Source: Bog-473 sp963777485 (GTDB lineage: Bacteria > Actinomycetota > Acidimicrobiia > Acidimicrobiales > RAAP-2). Taken from it: 64,000 bases of DNA. A program made the translations under genes and the position numbers. The DNA lies in the NCBI GenBank assembly GCA_963777485.1, contig CAVZQP010000002.1, positions 1,364,001-1,428,000 of the forward strand. Direction: 5' to 3'. Position 1 is the stretch's first letter. Every line of letters starts with the position of its first letter. Below are positions 17,284-25,589 of the stretch, in pieces. Under the pieces are notes generated by a model, which saw nothing but the letters and a program-made list of their open reading frames with translations, made no database searches and was not told the DNA's origin.

Positions 17284-17463
17284 ATGGCAGTTCCCAAGAA
17301 GAAGAAGTCGAAGGCCAAGGGCCGTAGCCACCTGGCTGGCGCCTGGCGCTTGAGCCGGCCGCCGCGCAGCGTGTGTCCGCACTGCCAGGCGGCCAAGACC
17401 CCCCACGTGGTCTGCCCCAGCTGCGGCTGGTACAAGGGTCGCCAGGCCGTCGAGGTCGACTGA
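17284..17463 (+). CDS. rpmF: 50S ribosomal protein L32
   Basis: The 59-residue product begins AVPKKKKSKAKGRSHLAGAW and contains the two zinc-knuckle CxxC motifs, CPHC and CPSC, followed by WYKGRQAVEVD, as in L32 of large ribosomal subunits. A GTTGGAGTCC stretch lies before the ATG. It sits in the conserved DUF177-rpmF-plsX order, with plsX starting one base after its stop codon. Confidence 0.96.
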   Translation: MAVPKKKKSKAKGRSHLAGAWRLSRPPRSVCPHCQAAKTPHVVCPSCGWYKGRQAVEVD

Positions 17464-17464
17464 C

Positions 17465-18523
17465 TTGAGCCGCCGGGGCGAACGACCGTCGCCCGAGGCA
17501 CTGGCCAAGCTCCCCGTCGCCGTCGACGCCATGGGCGGCGATAAGGCACCGGGTGAGATCGTCGAGGGCGCCAAGCGCGCCGCCACCGAGCACGGCATCG
17601 GCATCGTGCTGGTCGGACCGCCGGAGCAGGTGGGCGACACCATGGGCCTCGAGCTCGTGGCCTGCACCGAGGTCATCGCGATGGACGAGGACGCGGCCGG
17701 CGGGGTCCGGCGAAAGAAGGACTCCTCGCTCGTGCGCGCCGCCGAGCTGGTGCGCGACGGCAGGGCGTCGGCGATGGTCTCGGCCGGCAACACCGGGGCG
17801 ACCATGGCCTCGGCGCTGCTGCGCATGGGGCGGCTCCCCAAGGTCGTCCGACCCTGCATCGCGACGCCGCTGCCAAGGCTCGGCCGCACGCCCGCCGTGT
17901 TGGTCGACGCCGGCGCCAATGCCGAGTGCACGCCCACCATGCTCGTGCAGTTCGCCCAGATGGGCGCGGCCTACGTGTCCGCCCGCTTCGGGACCGAGGC
18001 GCCCAGCGTCGGCCTGCTCTCCATCGGCGAGGAGCCGACCAAGGGGACCCCGCTGGTCAAGGAGACCCACCGCCTCCTCGTCGAGGACGCGGCCGGCCCG
18101 CACGGGAACTTCGAGTTCGTGGGGAACCTCGAGGGCCGGGACCTGCTGCCCTCACCGGCCGACGTGATCGTGACCGACGGGTTCACCGGCAACGTCACGC
18201 TCAAGACTCTCGAGGGCTCGCTGCGCTTCCTCTTCGACACCATGCTGAGCGTCTTCGGCACCGACGACGAGACCCGGGCGGCGGCCGGGGCCCTGCTGCC
18301 GCACCTGCTGCCGCTGGCGGCCCAGTTCGAGCCGGAGAACACCGGCGGCGCCATGCTGCTCGGGACCGACGGGGTGTGCGTCATCAGCCACGGGTCGTCG
18401 AACGCGACGGCGGTGATGAACGCCGTGCTCGTGGCCCACGAGTGCGCCACGAAGGGCCTGGCCGACCAGGTGGCGGCGGCCGTGCGGCCCGTCGAGGAGG
18501 GCGAGGGCGCCGAGGGCGCCTGA
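17465..18523 (+). CDS. plsX: Phosphate acyltransferase
   Basis: PlsX converts acyl-ACP to acyl-phosphate for PlsY in phospholipid synthesis. The 352 residues contain VAVDAMGGDKAPGEIVEGA at the N-terminus, RKKDSSLVRAAELVRDGRASAMVSAGNTGATMA, GANAECTP, and the C-terminal VTDGFTGNVTLKTLEG and GTDGVCVISHGSSNA motifs. The start appears to be TTG 17465. The peripheral-membrane enzyme functions with the acyl carrier protein encoded next. Confidence 0.95.
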   Translation: MSRRGERPSPEALAKLPVAVDAMGGDKAPGEIVEGAKRAATEHGIGIVLVGPPEQVGDTMGLELVACTEVIAMDEDAAGGVRRKKDSSLVRAAELVRDGRASAMVSAGNTGATMASALLRMGRLPKVVRPCIATPLPRLGRTPAVLVDAGANAECTPTMLVQFAQMGAAYVSARFGTEAPSVGLLSIGEEPTKGTPLVKETHRLLVEDAAGPHGNFEFVGNLEGRDLLPSPADVIVTDGFTGNVTLKTLEGSLRFLFDTMLSVFGTDDETRAAAGALLPHLLPLAAQFEPENTGGAMLLGTDGVCVISHGSSNATAVMNAVLVAHECATKGLADQVAAAVRPVEEGEGAEGA

Positions 18524-18677
18524 GGGGGTCGGGGGTGGAGGGGCGCGGGCGGCGTGGCGCCCGGGAAAGGGCCCGGCGGTGGCGCGGGGCCGGCCGGAGG
18601 CGAATTCGCCAATTGCGGGTTCGGGCCAAAAGTCCAGTTCAGAGTGGGTAAACCGGCAGGTTCACGGTTGTGACACC

Positions 18678-18683
18678 TACACT
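18678..18683 (+). promoter_or_regulatory. Probable -10 element (TACACT) for leaderless acpP
   Basis: TACACT is followed by seven bases and then the GTG at 18691. This is the same spacing as before many other genes in the window and places the transcription start on the start codon. No -35 element is clear. Confidence 0.5.
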
Positions 18684-18690
18684 GGGCGAT

Positions 18691-18987
18691 GTGCCAGCTG
18701 AGACACACACGAACCAGGGCCCCCTCGATCGGAACGGGGTGTTCGAGCTGATCAGGGACCAGTTGGCCGACATTTTGGAGACTGAACCCTCGTCGATCAC
18801 CGAAGGTGCCTCTTTCGTGGAGGATCTCGATGCCGACTCGCTCGCCTTGATCGAGCTGGTCGAGGCGCTGGAGGAGGAGTTGGGGGAGCGCACCGTCGGC
18901 TTCCGCATCGACGACGAGGATCTCGAGGACCTGCGCACGGTCCGTGACGCCGTTGACTACGTCTACGCCAAGCTCCAGCAGGGATGA
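18691..18987 (+). CDS. acpP: Acyl carrier protein
   Basis: The ~98-residue acidic protein has the 4'-phosphopantetheine attachment motif EDLDADSLALIELVEALEEE with the Ser of DSL as the modified residue (about residue 50). It carries acyl chains in fatty acid synthesis; the flanking plsX fits. GTG 18691 is preferred over GTG 18670 because of TACACT at the leaderless spacing. The segment after residue 70 (TVGFRIDDEDLEDL) is a little longer than in E. coli ACP. Confidence 0.88.
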   Translation: MPAETHTNQGPLDRNGVFELIRDQLADILETEPSSITEGASFVEDLDADSLALIELVEALEEELGERTVGFRIDDEDLEDLRTVRDAVDYVYAKLQQG

Positions 18988-19786
18988 CAGCGGCGCCGGC
19001 GCTGAGGGCGCCGCCGTCCTAGCCGCACGTCTGGGCCACAGTTTCGGCGACCTGAGCCTCCTGCAGCACGCCCTCGCGCATCGCAGTTGGTGCGGCGAGC
19101 AGGAGGGGGGTGCGCCGTCGAACGAGCGACTGGAGTTCCTGGGCGATGCCGTGCTGGGGCTTGTGGTCGCCGAGTACTGCTTCGAGCAGTATCCAGAATT
19201 CCCGGAGGGGAAGTTGGCGAAGGTCCGCTCGGCGGTCGTGAACGCTCGGGTGCTGGCGCAGGTCGCCGGGCGTCTGGGCGTGGGCGACGTCTTGTTGTTG
19301 GGGCGTGGGGAGGAAGGTTCGGGCGGGCGGCAGAAGGCTTCGATTTTGTCTGACGCGTTCGAGGCCATCTTGGGGGCGGTGTATCTGGACGCCGGGTGGG
19401 CCGCGGCGCGTGCGGTGGTCCTGCGGGAGCTCGGTGCTGCGATCGCGAAGGCGGGGGAGGAGCCCGACGACTTCGACCACAAATCGCGCCTGCAGGAGAA
19501 GGCGGTGCGCGACGGGGACGGCACGCCCCGCTATGTCGTCGCGGGGTCGGGGCCCGACCACGACCGGGCGTACACCGCAGAGGTGTTCCTGGGCGGGAAG
19601 TCGTGGGGTATCGGGTCCGGTCGCTCCAAGAAGGACGCGGAGCAGGAGGCGGCGCGGGCGGCGTGGGCGGCGTGGGAGGAGCACAGCGCCTCGGAGGTGG
19701 AGGTGTCCGAGGTGGCCGTGTCCGAAGTGGCGGATGCGGCGGTGGCCGTGTCCGAGGTGGCGGTGCCGGAGGTGAGCGATGCCTGA
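18944..19786 (+). CDS. rnc: Ribonuclease III
   Basis: RNase III cleaves double-stranded RNA in rRNA processing and RNA turnover. The catalytic motif NERLEFLGDAVLGLVVAEY (residues ~60-78) is intact and the double-stranded RNA-binding domain (DHKSRLQEKAVRDGDG ... GIGSGRSKKDAEQEAARAAW) occupies residues ~180-245. GTG 18944 overlaps acpP by 44 nt; the family normally begins shortly before LAARLGH, where no ATG, GTG or TTG lies in frame. The C-terminal 35 residues are a V-S-E-V-A type repeat not usual for the family. Confidence 0.93.
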   Translation: MTPLTTSTPSSSRDDSGAGAEGAAVLAARLGHSFGDLSLLQHALAHRSWCGEQEGGAPSNERLEFLGDAVLGLVVAEYCFEQYPEFPEGKLAKVRSAVVNARVLAQVAGRLGVGDVLLLGRGEEGSGGRQKASILSDAFEAILGAVYLDAGWAAARAVVLRELGAAIAKAGEEPDDFDHKSRLQEKAVRDGDGTPRYVVAGSGPDHDRAYTAEVFLGGKSWGIGSGRSKKDAEQEAARAAWAAWEEHSASEVEVSEVAVSEVADAAVAVSEVAVPEVSDA

Positions 19787-20678
19787 GCTGCCCGAGGTCG
19801 AGACGCTGCGCCAGGACCTGTCGCGCGAGGTGGTGGGCCGCAAGATCAAGGCCGTGTCCGTCGCGAACGGCCGGTCGGTGCGCCGGCACCCGTCCGCCAA
19901 GCACTTCCGGAGCCTTCTGGAGGGGCGGACGATCAAGTCCGTGGGGCGGCTGGGCAAGTACCTGTTGTTGACGCTCGACAACGGGGACACCCTGGTCGTC
20001 CACCTGGGGATGAGCGGGCAGCTGCTGCGCGTGAAGTCGCTGAAGGACCCCAAGCCAAAGCACACCCACGTCGTGATCACGTTCACCCAGGGTGGCGAGT
20101 TGCGGTACGTGGACCCCCGCACGTTCGGGGAGCTCTTCGTGTCGACGCCGCCGTTGAAGTCCGACGGGACGCCCATGTCGCCGGTGTCGGGGACCGCCGG
20201 GGGCGACGGCGCCGCCATCCGCAAGGCGATCCCGGAGCTGGCGCACCTTGGGTTCGACCCGATCGAGGACCTCATGAGCTGGGACCGCTTCGGGGTGCTG
20301 CTGCACCAGCACCACGGCGGCATCAAGTCGCTCATGATGGACCAGAGCTTCACGGCCGGGATCGGGAACCTGTACTCCGACGAGATGCTCTACCAGGCCG
20401 GTCTGCGCTACGACCGGGCGGCCGACTCGTTGACCGCGACCGAGGTCCGTCGTCTGTACCGGGCGATCGTCGAGACGCTGGCCGACGCGATCAAGCACCG
20501 GGGGTCGTCGCTGGCGGACGAGCAGTACCGGGACCTCTTCGGCGAGGTCGGCGAGTACCAGGGTTCGCACCAGGTCTACGACCGGGAGGGCCAGCCGTGC
20601 CGGCGGTGTCGCAACAACATCGTGCGCGTGAAGACCGGCGGGCGCTCGACGTTCTTCTGCGAGCACTGCCAGGTCTGA
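19779..20678 (+). CDS. mutM: Formamidopyrimidine-DNA glycosylase
   Basis: MutM/Fpg excises 8-oxoguanine and formamidopyrimidines. The mature N-terminus PELPEVETLRQDL supplies the catalytic Pro and Glu; the central helix-two-turn-helix (DQSFTAGIGNLYSDEMLYQAGL) and the C-terminal zinc finger CRRC...CEHC are complete in 299 residues. An insert around residues 125-145 (STPPLKSDGTPMSPVSGTAGGD) is longer than in E. coli Fpg. It overlaps rnc by 8 nt. Confidence 0.95.
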   Translation: MPELPEVETLRQDLSREVVGRKIKAVSVANGRSVRRHPSAKHFRSLLEGRTIKSVGRLGKYLLLTLDNGDTLVVHLGMSGQLLRVKSLKDPKPKHTHVVITFTQGGELRYVDPRTFGELFVSTPPLKSDGTPMSPVSGTAGGDGAAIRKAIPELAHLGFDPIEDLMSWDRFGVLLHQHHGGIKSLMMDQSFTAGIGNLYSDEMLYQAGLRYDRAADSLTATEVRRLYRAIVETLADAIKHRGSSLADEQYRDLFGEVGEYQGSHQVYDREGQPCRRCRNNIVRVKTGGRSTFFCEHCQV

Positions 20679-20717
20679 GATCCGAGGCCGGTCTTAGGTT
20701 TCGGCGGGCCCGCACTT

Positions 20718-20753
20718 AGGCCGGGAAGGGCCAACGGGCTGCCCGTTCGGCCT
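20718..20753 (+). terminator. Possible hairpin terminator after mutM
   Basis: AGGCCG (20718-20723) pairs with CGGCCT (20748-20753) and encloses a perfect AACGGG-CTG-CCCGTT hairpin (20733-20747). No clear T-run follows, so it is a weak candidate; it lies 40 bp past the mutM stop. Confidence 0.35.
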
Positions 20754-20761
20754 GAGTTCGG

Positions 20762-20803
20762 TTTACATTTTTACTTGAACTGACGCCCGAGTAAAAATGT
20801 AAA
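20762..20803. promoter_or_regulatory. Upstream inverted repeat operator (IR1)
   Basis: TTTACATTTTTACT (20762-20775) and its exact complement AGTAAAAATGTAAA (20790-20803) face each other across 14 bases. The same 14-bp site occurs twice more in IR2. The AT-rich sites stand out sharply from the GC-rich surroundings. A dimeric DNA-binding protein, most likely the adjacent HTH product, is the natural candidate ligand; this is inferred from position. Confidence 0.8.
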
Positions 20804-20832
20804 GGATCAGCCGGGTTCTGTGAGAGAAGGGA

Positions 20833-20888
20833 CCTTTACATTTTTACTCAAAATCGGGTAGAATGAGATTTGAGTAAAAATGTAAAGG
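20833..20888. promoter_or_regulatory. Promoter-overlapping inverted repeat operator (IR2)
   Basis: Perfect 20-bp arms (20833-20852 and 20869-20888) flank a 16-bp centre. Each arm contains the 14-bp TTTACATTTTTACT site. The left arm includes a -35 like TTTACA (20835-20840) and the centre contains TAGAAT (20859-20864), an 18-bp spacing, so protein bound to the arms would cover the -35 and the start of transcription. Sequence after each right arm (AAAGGA...GCCGGGT) is also duplicated between IR1 and IR2. Confidence 0.85.
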
Positions 20889-20933
20889 ACTCGCCGGGTC
20901 TTTTGCACCACCTTTGAGAAGGGAGGCACGGCC

Positions 20934-21959
20934 CTGGAGAGCCAATCGGCCCACGAGACCGTCATGGAAGTGATCTCCCGCCTTTTCGCAGGTCAGACCT
21001 ACGTCACTTCTTCCGAGGTGGCGGAGGAGGCAGGCGTCACTCGTCAGGCCGCTCACTACCACCTCAGTCGGATGCTGAGGGACGGACTGCTGGTACGAGA
21101 GGGGGCGCGCCGATCGAGTCGATATCGCCTCAACGCCCAGCGCACTGCGAGTTACGCCCTGGACGGATTGACCGAACACGAGGTCTGGGGCACCGAGCGC
21201 ATCGCCCTCCGCCAGCTCGACCCCGGGATTGAAGATGCCAACAATCTGCTCCAGATCTTGAACTTCACGTTCACGGAGATGGTCAACAACGCCATCGATC
21301 ATTCGAAGGGCACACAGGTGACCATCCGTTGGTTCTTGGACGACTCGGAACGTGTCGTCTTCGAGATAGAGGACGACGGCGTCGGTGCCTTCGCAGAAAT
21401 TCGTCAGTCCCGCGGCTTGGAGGACGACTTTCAGGCTGTGGGCGAGCTCTCCAAAGGCAAGCAGACAACGGACCCGACCAGGCACAGCGGGCTGGGGATC
21501 TTCTTCTCCTCACGGATGGTTGAACGTTTCATCCTCGCCGCGAACAGGCTTGTGTGGACCGTTGACAATGAGATCGGTGACACGGCGGTCGGCTGGTTGG
21601 ACCGGCCCCGATCCGGAACCCTCGTCCGTTGCGAGATCCGACGTAACACGTCGGTGAGTCCGCAGCAGGTGTTCGACAGGCTCTCCGACCCAGTGACGAA
21701 GAGATTCAACAAGACGACACTCCATGTCGAGCTCTTTCAGAAGGGTGACTTCGTCTCCCGCACGGAGGCCAAGCTGATTGGTGCGCGGCTCGAAGGGTTT
21801 GAGGTGGTGGAACTCGATTTCTCCGGCGTCGACCGCATCGGTCAGGGATTTGCGGACGAGCTGTTTCGAGTTTGGGTGAGGGAGCATCCATCGACGCAGT
21901 TGGTGCCGATCAACGCGAACCCGGCCATCGCGGCCATGATCTCGGCTGTCGACAGGTGA
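20934..21959 (+). CDS. Regulator with winged HTH, GHKL-type ATPase and C-terminal STAS-like (DUF4325) domain
   Basis: Residues ~10-65 form a helix-turn-helix (SSEVAEEAGVTRQAAHYHLSRMLRDG). Residues ~110-220 are a GHKL ATP-binding domain with the N-box NFTFTEMVNNAIDHS, the G1 box EDDGVGAF and a later SGLGIFFSSRMVE loop. The last ~75 residues (GFEVVELDFSGVDRIGQGFADELFRVW) match the STAS-like DUF4325 module. GAAGGGAGG at 20918-20926 is ideally placed for CTG 20934; ATG 20964 is the conventional alternative. No kinase dimerisation/His box is seen, so it is not a classical sensor kinase. Two large inverted repeats in front suggest autoregulation. Function unknown; a switch resembling anti-sigma/anti-anti-sigma logic fused to a DNA-binding domain is my inference. 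Confidence 0.82.
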   Translation: MESQSAHETVMEVISRLFAGQTYVTSSEVAEEAGVTRQAAHYHLSRMLRDGLLVREGARRSSRYRLNAQRTASYALDGLTEHEVWGTERIALRQLDPGIEDANNLLQILNFTFTEMVNNAIDHSKGTQVTIRWFLDDSERVVFEIEDDGVGAFAEIRQSRGLEDDFQAVGELSKGKQTTDPTRHSGLGIFFSSRMVERFILAANRLVWTVDNEIGDTAVGWLDRPRSGTLVRCEIRRNTSVSPQQVFDRLSDPVTKRFNKTTLHVELFQKGDFVSRTEAKLIGARLEGFEVVELDFSGVDRIGQGFADELFRVWVREHPSTQLVPINANPAIAAMISAVDR

Positions 21960-22005
21960 CGGGATCTGTCTCTTCTCCGCGGGGGTGGTACGACCCATGC
22001 CGCGA

Positions 22006-22020
22006 CGTCGGAGTCCGACG
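22006..22020. other. Short perfect palindrome between the HTH/ATPase gene and smc
   Basis: CGTCGGA-G-TCCGACG lies 47 bp after the upstream stop. It could be a small hairpin terminator (AGT loop) or an operator for smc; no T-run follows. Confidence 0.3.
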
Positions 22021-22077
22021 GTCCGAGGCGGTGGCGCAAAAGGCGGCAAAGCCCCCGGTATCCCGGTCCTGACCCGA

Positions 22078-22083
22078 TAGGGT
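22078..22083 (+). promoter_or_regulatory. Probable -10 element (TAGGGT) for leaderless smc
   Basis: TAGGGT is followed by eight bases and the ATG of smc; no Shine-Dalgarno sequence intervenes. Confidence 0.5.
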
Positions 22084-22091
22084 CGCTCCGA

Positions 22092-25000
22092 ATGTTCCTG
22101 AAGTCCCTCAGCATGAAGGGTTTCAAGTCCTTCGCCGACCCGACGGTGCTGGAGTTCGAACCCGGGATCACCGTCGTCGTCGGGCCGAACGGGAGCGGGA
22201 AGTCGAACGTCGTCGACGCTGTCACCTGGGTCTTGGGGGCCCAGGGGCCGCGTTCGTTGCGGTCGGCGAAGATGGAAGACGTCATCTTCGCCGGGACCTC
22301 CTCGCGGCCCCAGCTGGGGCGGGCCGAGGTCTCGCTGACCATCGACAACTCCTCGGGCAAGCTCCCCGTCGACCTCTCCGAGGTCACCATCACCCGGACC
22401 CTGTTCCGCTCGGGCGACTCCGAGTACGCCATCAACGGCGCGCCCTGCCGCCTGCTGGACATCCAGGAGCTGTTGTCGGATTCGGGTGTCGGCCGCCAGC
22501 AGCACATGATCATCGGCCAGGGCCAGCTCGACACGGTCCTCAACGCTCGTCCCGAGGACCGCAGGGCGATCATCGAGGAAGCGGCCGGGGTGTTGAAGCA
22601 CCGGCGGCGCCGGGAGCGGGCCGAGCGCCGACTGGCCGCGACGGCCGAGAACCTGGAGCGGTTGGGTGACCTGGTGCGGGAGGTCCGGCGCCAGATCCGT
22701 CCGCTGGAGCGCCAGGCCGCCGCCGCCCGCTCGCACGACGCGGTCGCCTCCGAGTTGCTGGCGGTGCGCCGCTACCTGGCCGGCGCGGAGATGGCGGAGC
22801 TGACCTCCCGCCGCCTGGCGGCGGCCCAGAACCTGACGGTGTGCCGCGACGAGGAGCGCGAGCTGCACACCGCGCTCGATCGCCTCGACGCCGAGGCGTC
22901 CACGACGACGGCCGAGCTCTCGTCGCGCCGCGAGGAGGACCTGGCGAACGCATTGGGCCGGGTGCAGGGGCTCGTCGAGCGGGCCCGCGGCCTCCAGGGC
23001 GTCCTGCGCGAACGGGGCCGCGCCGTGCTCGCGGCGCTGGACGCGGCGGCCGACGTCGACGTCGTCTCCACCCTGGAGGCGGAGGCCGCCCGGTTGGCGG
23101 CCGAGCTGCAGCACGCGGATGCCGAGGAGACGGCCGGCGGCGCGCCGGAACGGGCCGAGATCGTTGCCGCGCTGGCGGCGCTCGACGCCGATGTCGGCGC
23201 GCTGCGCGAACGGTGGGCCGACGTGTTGGGCGGGGAACCCGACCCCGAACAGGCCATGGCGCGCACGCAGGCCCGGCGCGAGCTCATCACCCGCGCCGCC
23301 GCGCGGGAGCAACAGGATCTCGACGGCCTCGGCGAGCGCGTCGCGTCGTTCGAACAGCGCCAGGCCGGTGCCGCGGTGCGCGCCGACCTGCTCGTGCGCG
23401 AGTCCGAGGAGCTCGACGGCGCAACGGCCGCGTTGGACGCTGCCCTCGCCGCCTCGACCGAGGAACTGCAGAAAGCCGCCCGCGCCGCGGAGACCGCGCA
23501 GGCCACGGCGGACGAGGCGACCGACGCCCGCCACCGGAGCCACGCCCGCGCCGAAGCCCTGGAGCGTGCGCTGGCCGAGCTGCAGGGCGCCGGAGGGCGT
23601 GAGCTGTTGCGGGAGGTCGACGGCGTGGTCGGCTCGCTCGTCGACCTCGTCGAGATCGACCACGGCTGGGAGGCGGCGTTCGAAGCGGCGGCCGGCGCCG
23701 GCGTCGCCGCGGTCGTCGTCGACGGTCGCCGTTCCGCGCAGGCGGCGCTGACGACGCTGCGCGAGCGCGGCGTCACGGGGGCCGTGCTCGCGCCCCGCGC
23801 CAACGGGGGAGCGAACGCGGTGCACGCCGCCACGACGGGCCTCCCGCCCGGCACGAGCGCACAGTCCGTACGCACGCACGTCCGCGCCCGCCAGGGCGGT
23901 GCCATCGCCGAGTCCGTGCTCGACGCGCTCGTGGGCCGCGCCGTGCGCGTCGACGGTTGGGAGGAGGCCATCGACCTCTCGCTCGCCCGCGACGACCTCG
24001 TCGTCGTCACGCCCGAGGGCGACCGCTTCGCCGCCACGGGCTGGCGCGTGCGCAACGCCGCCGGTGTCGTGACCAAGGCCGCGGTCGAAGAGGCACAACG
24101 GCAGGCCGAAGAAGCCGCCGCCGCGTCCGAGCTCGCCAAGGCGGCGATGACCGAGGCCCGCATCGCGTCGTCGAGGGCACGCGACGCCCGCACCGCGGCC
24201 GAGCGTGCAGCCGACCGCCACGGCGCCGCGCTCGAGACCAAGCGCGCCGAGGTCGAGCGAGCGGCCGAGGAGCAGACACGCCTGGCCGCCGAGCTCGATG
24301 ACGCCCGCACCGCCGTCTTCGAGGCACAGCAACGCCTCGCCGAGGTCACCGCCGAGGAGGCGCAGCTCGTCCGGGCGCTCCCGGACCTGACCGAGGCCTT
24401 GGATGCCTGGCGCGAGCTCGAGCAGCGCCGCGAGGAAGTCCTCGGACACCGCCAGGAGCTCGAGGTCCGCGTCGCCGGCGTCGCCGAGCGCCGCCGCGTC
24501 CTCTCGGAGCGCCACGCCGAGGTCGAGAGACGACTCGCCGGCCACGCCGAGGAGCGCGCCAGCGCCGCCGCACGACGGGAACGCCTCGAAGCCGAGGGCA
24601 CGGCGCTCCGCCGTCTCGAAGAGCTGGTCGTCGCCGAGCAGCAACGACTCGACCAGGTCTTCGACGCGCTGCGCCACGACTACCAGGACCAGGTCGACGC
24701 GGTCCGCGCCGGCGGCGAGAAGCTCGAGCAGCTCCGAGCGGACCGCCACACCACCGAGCAGCGGCTCGATGCGGTGCGCAACCGCACGCGAGCACTCGAC
24801 CTCGAGGCCAACGAGGTCGGCCTGCGCACCGAATCGCTCACCGAGCACATCCACCGCGACCTCAACGCACGGCCCGAAGAGCTCGTCGGCCTCCCCGAAC
24901 CCGAGGCGCCCGCCGATACCACGCTCCGACAGCACGCCGACGAGCTCGAGCGAAAGCTGGTTGCGCTCGGCCCCGTCAACCCGCTCGCGCTCGAGGAGCT

Positions 25001-25589
25001 GAGCCAGCTCGAAGAGCGGCACAAGGAGCTCGAGGCACAGGTCGACGACGTCCGGGGCGCCCGCCGCGAGCTCCACGAGGTCGTCAGGACGCTCGACCAC
25101 GAGATCATGACGTCGTTCGCCGCCGCGGCCGCCGACGTCAACGAGCACTTCTCCGCGCTGATCGCGATGCTGTTCCCCGGCGGCACCGGCCGCCTCTCGC
25201 TCGTCGATCCCGACGACCTCCTCAACACCGGCGTCGAGATCGAAGTGCGTCCCGCGGGCCGCAACGTCCGCCGCGTCTCGCTCCTCTCCGGTGGCGAGCG
25301 CTCGATGGCTGCGCTGGCGTTCCTGTTCGCCGTCTTCCGCAGCCGCCCCTCGCCCTTCTACATGATGGACGAGGTCGAGGCCGCGCTCGATGACGTCAAC
25401 CTCTCCCGCTTCCTCGCCCTCGTGCACGAGTTCCGCGACGAGGCGCAGCTGCTCATCGTGAGCCACCAGAAGCGCACGATGGAGACCGGCGACGCGCTCT
25501 ACGGCGTGACGATGGCACCCGGCGGCTCGTCACAGGTCGTGAGCCAGCGGGTCGCGAAGGACAAGGAAACGGAGCCGTCGCCGGCGTGA
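22092..25589 (+). CDS. smc: Chromosome segregation protein SMC
   Basis: The 1165-residue ATPase condenses and segregates chromosomes together with ScpAB. Walker A GPNGSGKSN lies at residues ~32-40, the hinge at ~510-655 between two long coiled coils, the ABC signature LLSGGERSMAAL near 1065 and Walker B FYMMDEVEAALDD near 1088. The length is normal. The stop overlaps the ftsY GTG by 4 nt (GTGA). TAGGGT 8 nt before the ATG suggests leaderless transcription. Confidence 0.97.
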   Translation: MFLKSLSMKGFKSFADPTVLEFEPGITVVVGPNGSGKSNVVDAVTWVLGAQGPRSLRSAKMEDVIFAGTSSRPQLGRAEVSLTIDNSSGKLPVDLSEVTITRTLFRSGDSEYAINGAPCRLLDIQELLSDSGVGRQQHMIIGQGQLDTVLNARPEDRRAIIEEAAGVLKHRRRRERAERRLAATAENLERLGDLVREVRRQIRPLERQAAAARSHDAVASELLAVRRYLAGAEMAELTSRRLAAAQNLTVCRDEERELHTALDRLDAEASTTTAELSSRREEDLANALGRVQGLVERARGLQGVLRERGRAVLAALDAAADVDVVSTLEAEAARLAAELQHADAEETAGGAPERAEIVAALAALDADVGALRERWADVLGGEPDPEQAMARTQARRELITRAAAREQQDLDGLGERVASFEQRQAGAAVRADLLVRESEELDGATAALDAALAASTEELQKAARAAETAQATADEATDARHRSHARAEALERALAELQGAGGRELLREVDGVVGSLVDLVEIDHGWEAAFEAAAGAGVAAVVVDGRRSAQAALTTLRERGVTGAVLAPRANGGANAVHAATTGLPPGTSAQSVRTHVRARQGGAIAESVLDALVGRAVRVDGWEEAIDLSLARDDLVVVTPEGDRFAATGWRVRNAAGVVTKAAVEEAQRQAEEAAAASELAKAAMTEARIASSRARDARTAAERAADRHGAALETKRAEVERAAEEQTRLAAELDDARTAVFEAQQRLAEVTAEEAQLVRALPDLTEALDAWRELEQRREEVLGHRQELEVRVAGVAERRRVLSERHAEVERRLAGHAEERASAAARRERLEAEGTALRRLEELVVAEQQRLDQVFDALRHDYQDQVDAVRAGGEKLEQLRADRHTTEQRLDAVRNRTRALDLEANEVGLRTESLTEHIHRDLNARPEELVGLPEPEAPADTTLRQHADELERKLVALGPVNPLALEELSQLEERHKELEAQVDDVRGARRELHEVVRTLDHEIMTSFAAAAADVNEHFSALIAMLFPGGTGRLSLVDPDDLLNTGVEIEVRPAGRNVRRVSLLSGGERSMAALAFLFAVFRSRPSPFYMMDEVEAALDDVNLSRFLALVHEFRDEAQLLIVSHQKRTMETGDALYGVTMAPGGSSQVVSQRVAKDKETEPSPA

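Noticed and set aside
20762..20888. AT-rich repeats considered as CRISPR or IS ends
   Set aside because: Two inverted pairs of a 14-bp site over a promoter, with no transposase; an operator fits better.
21510..25466. 1318-codon open frame on the minus strand across smc
   Set aside because: Antisense shadow of smc caused by high GC; the plus-strand frame has complete SMC motifs.
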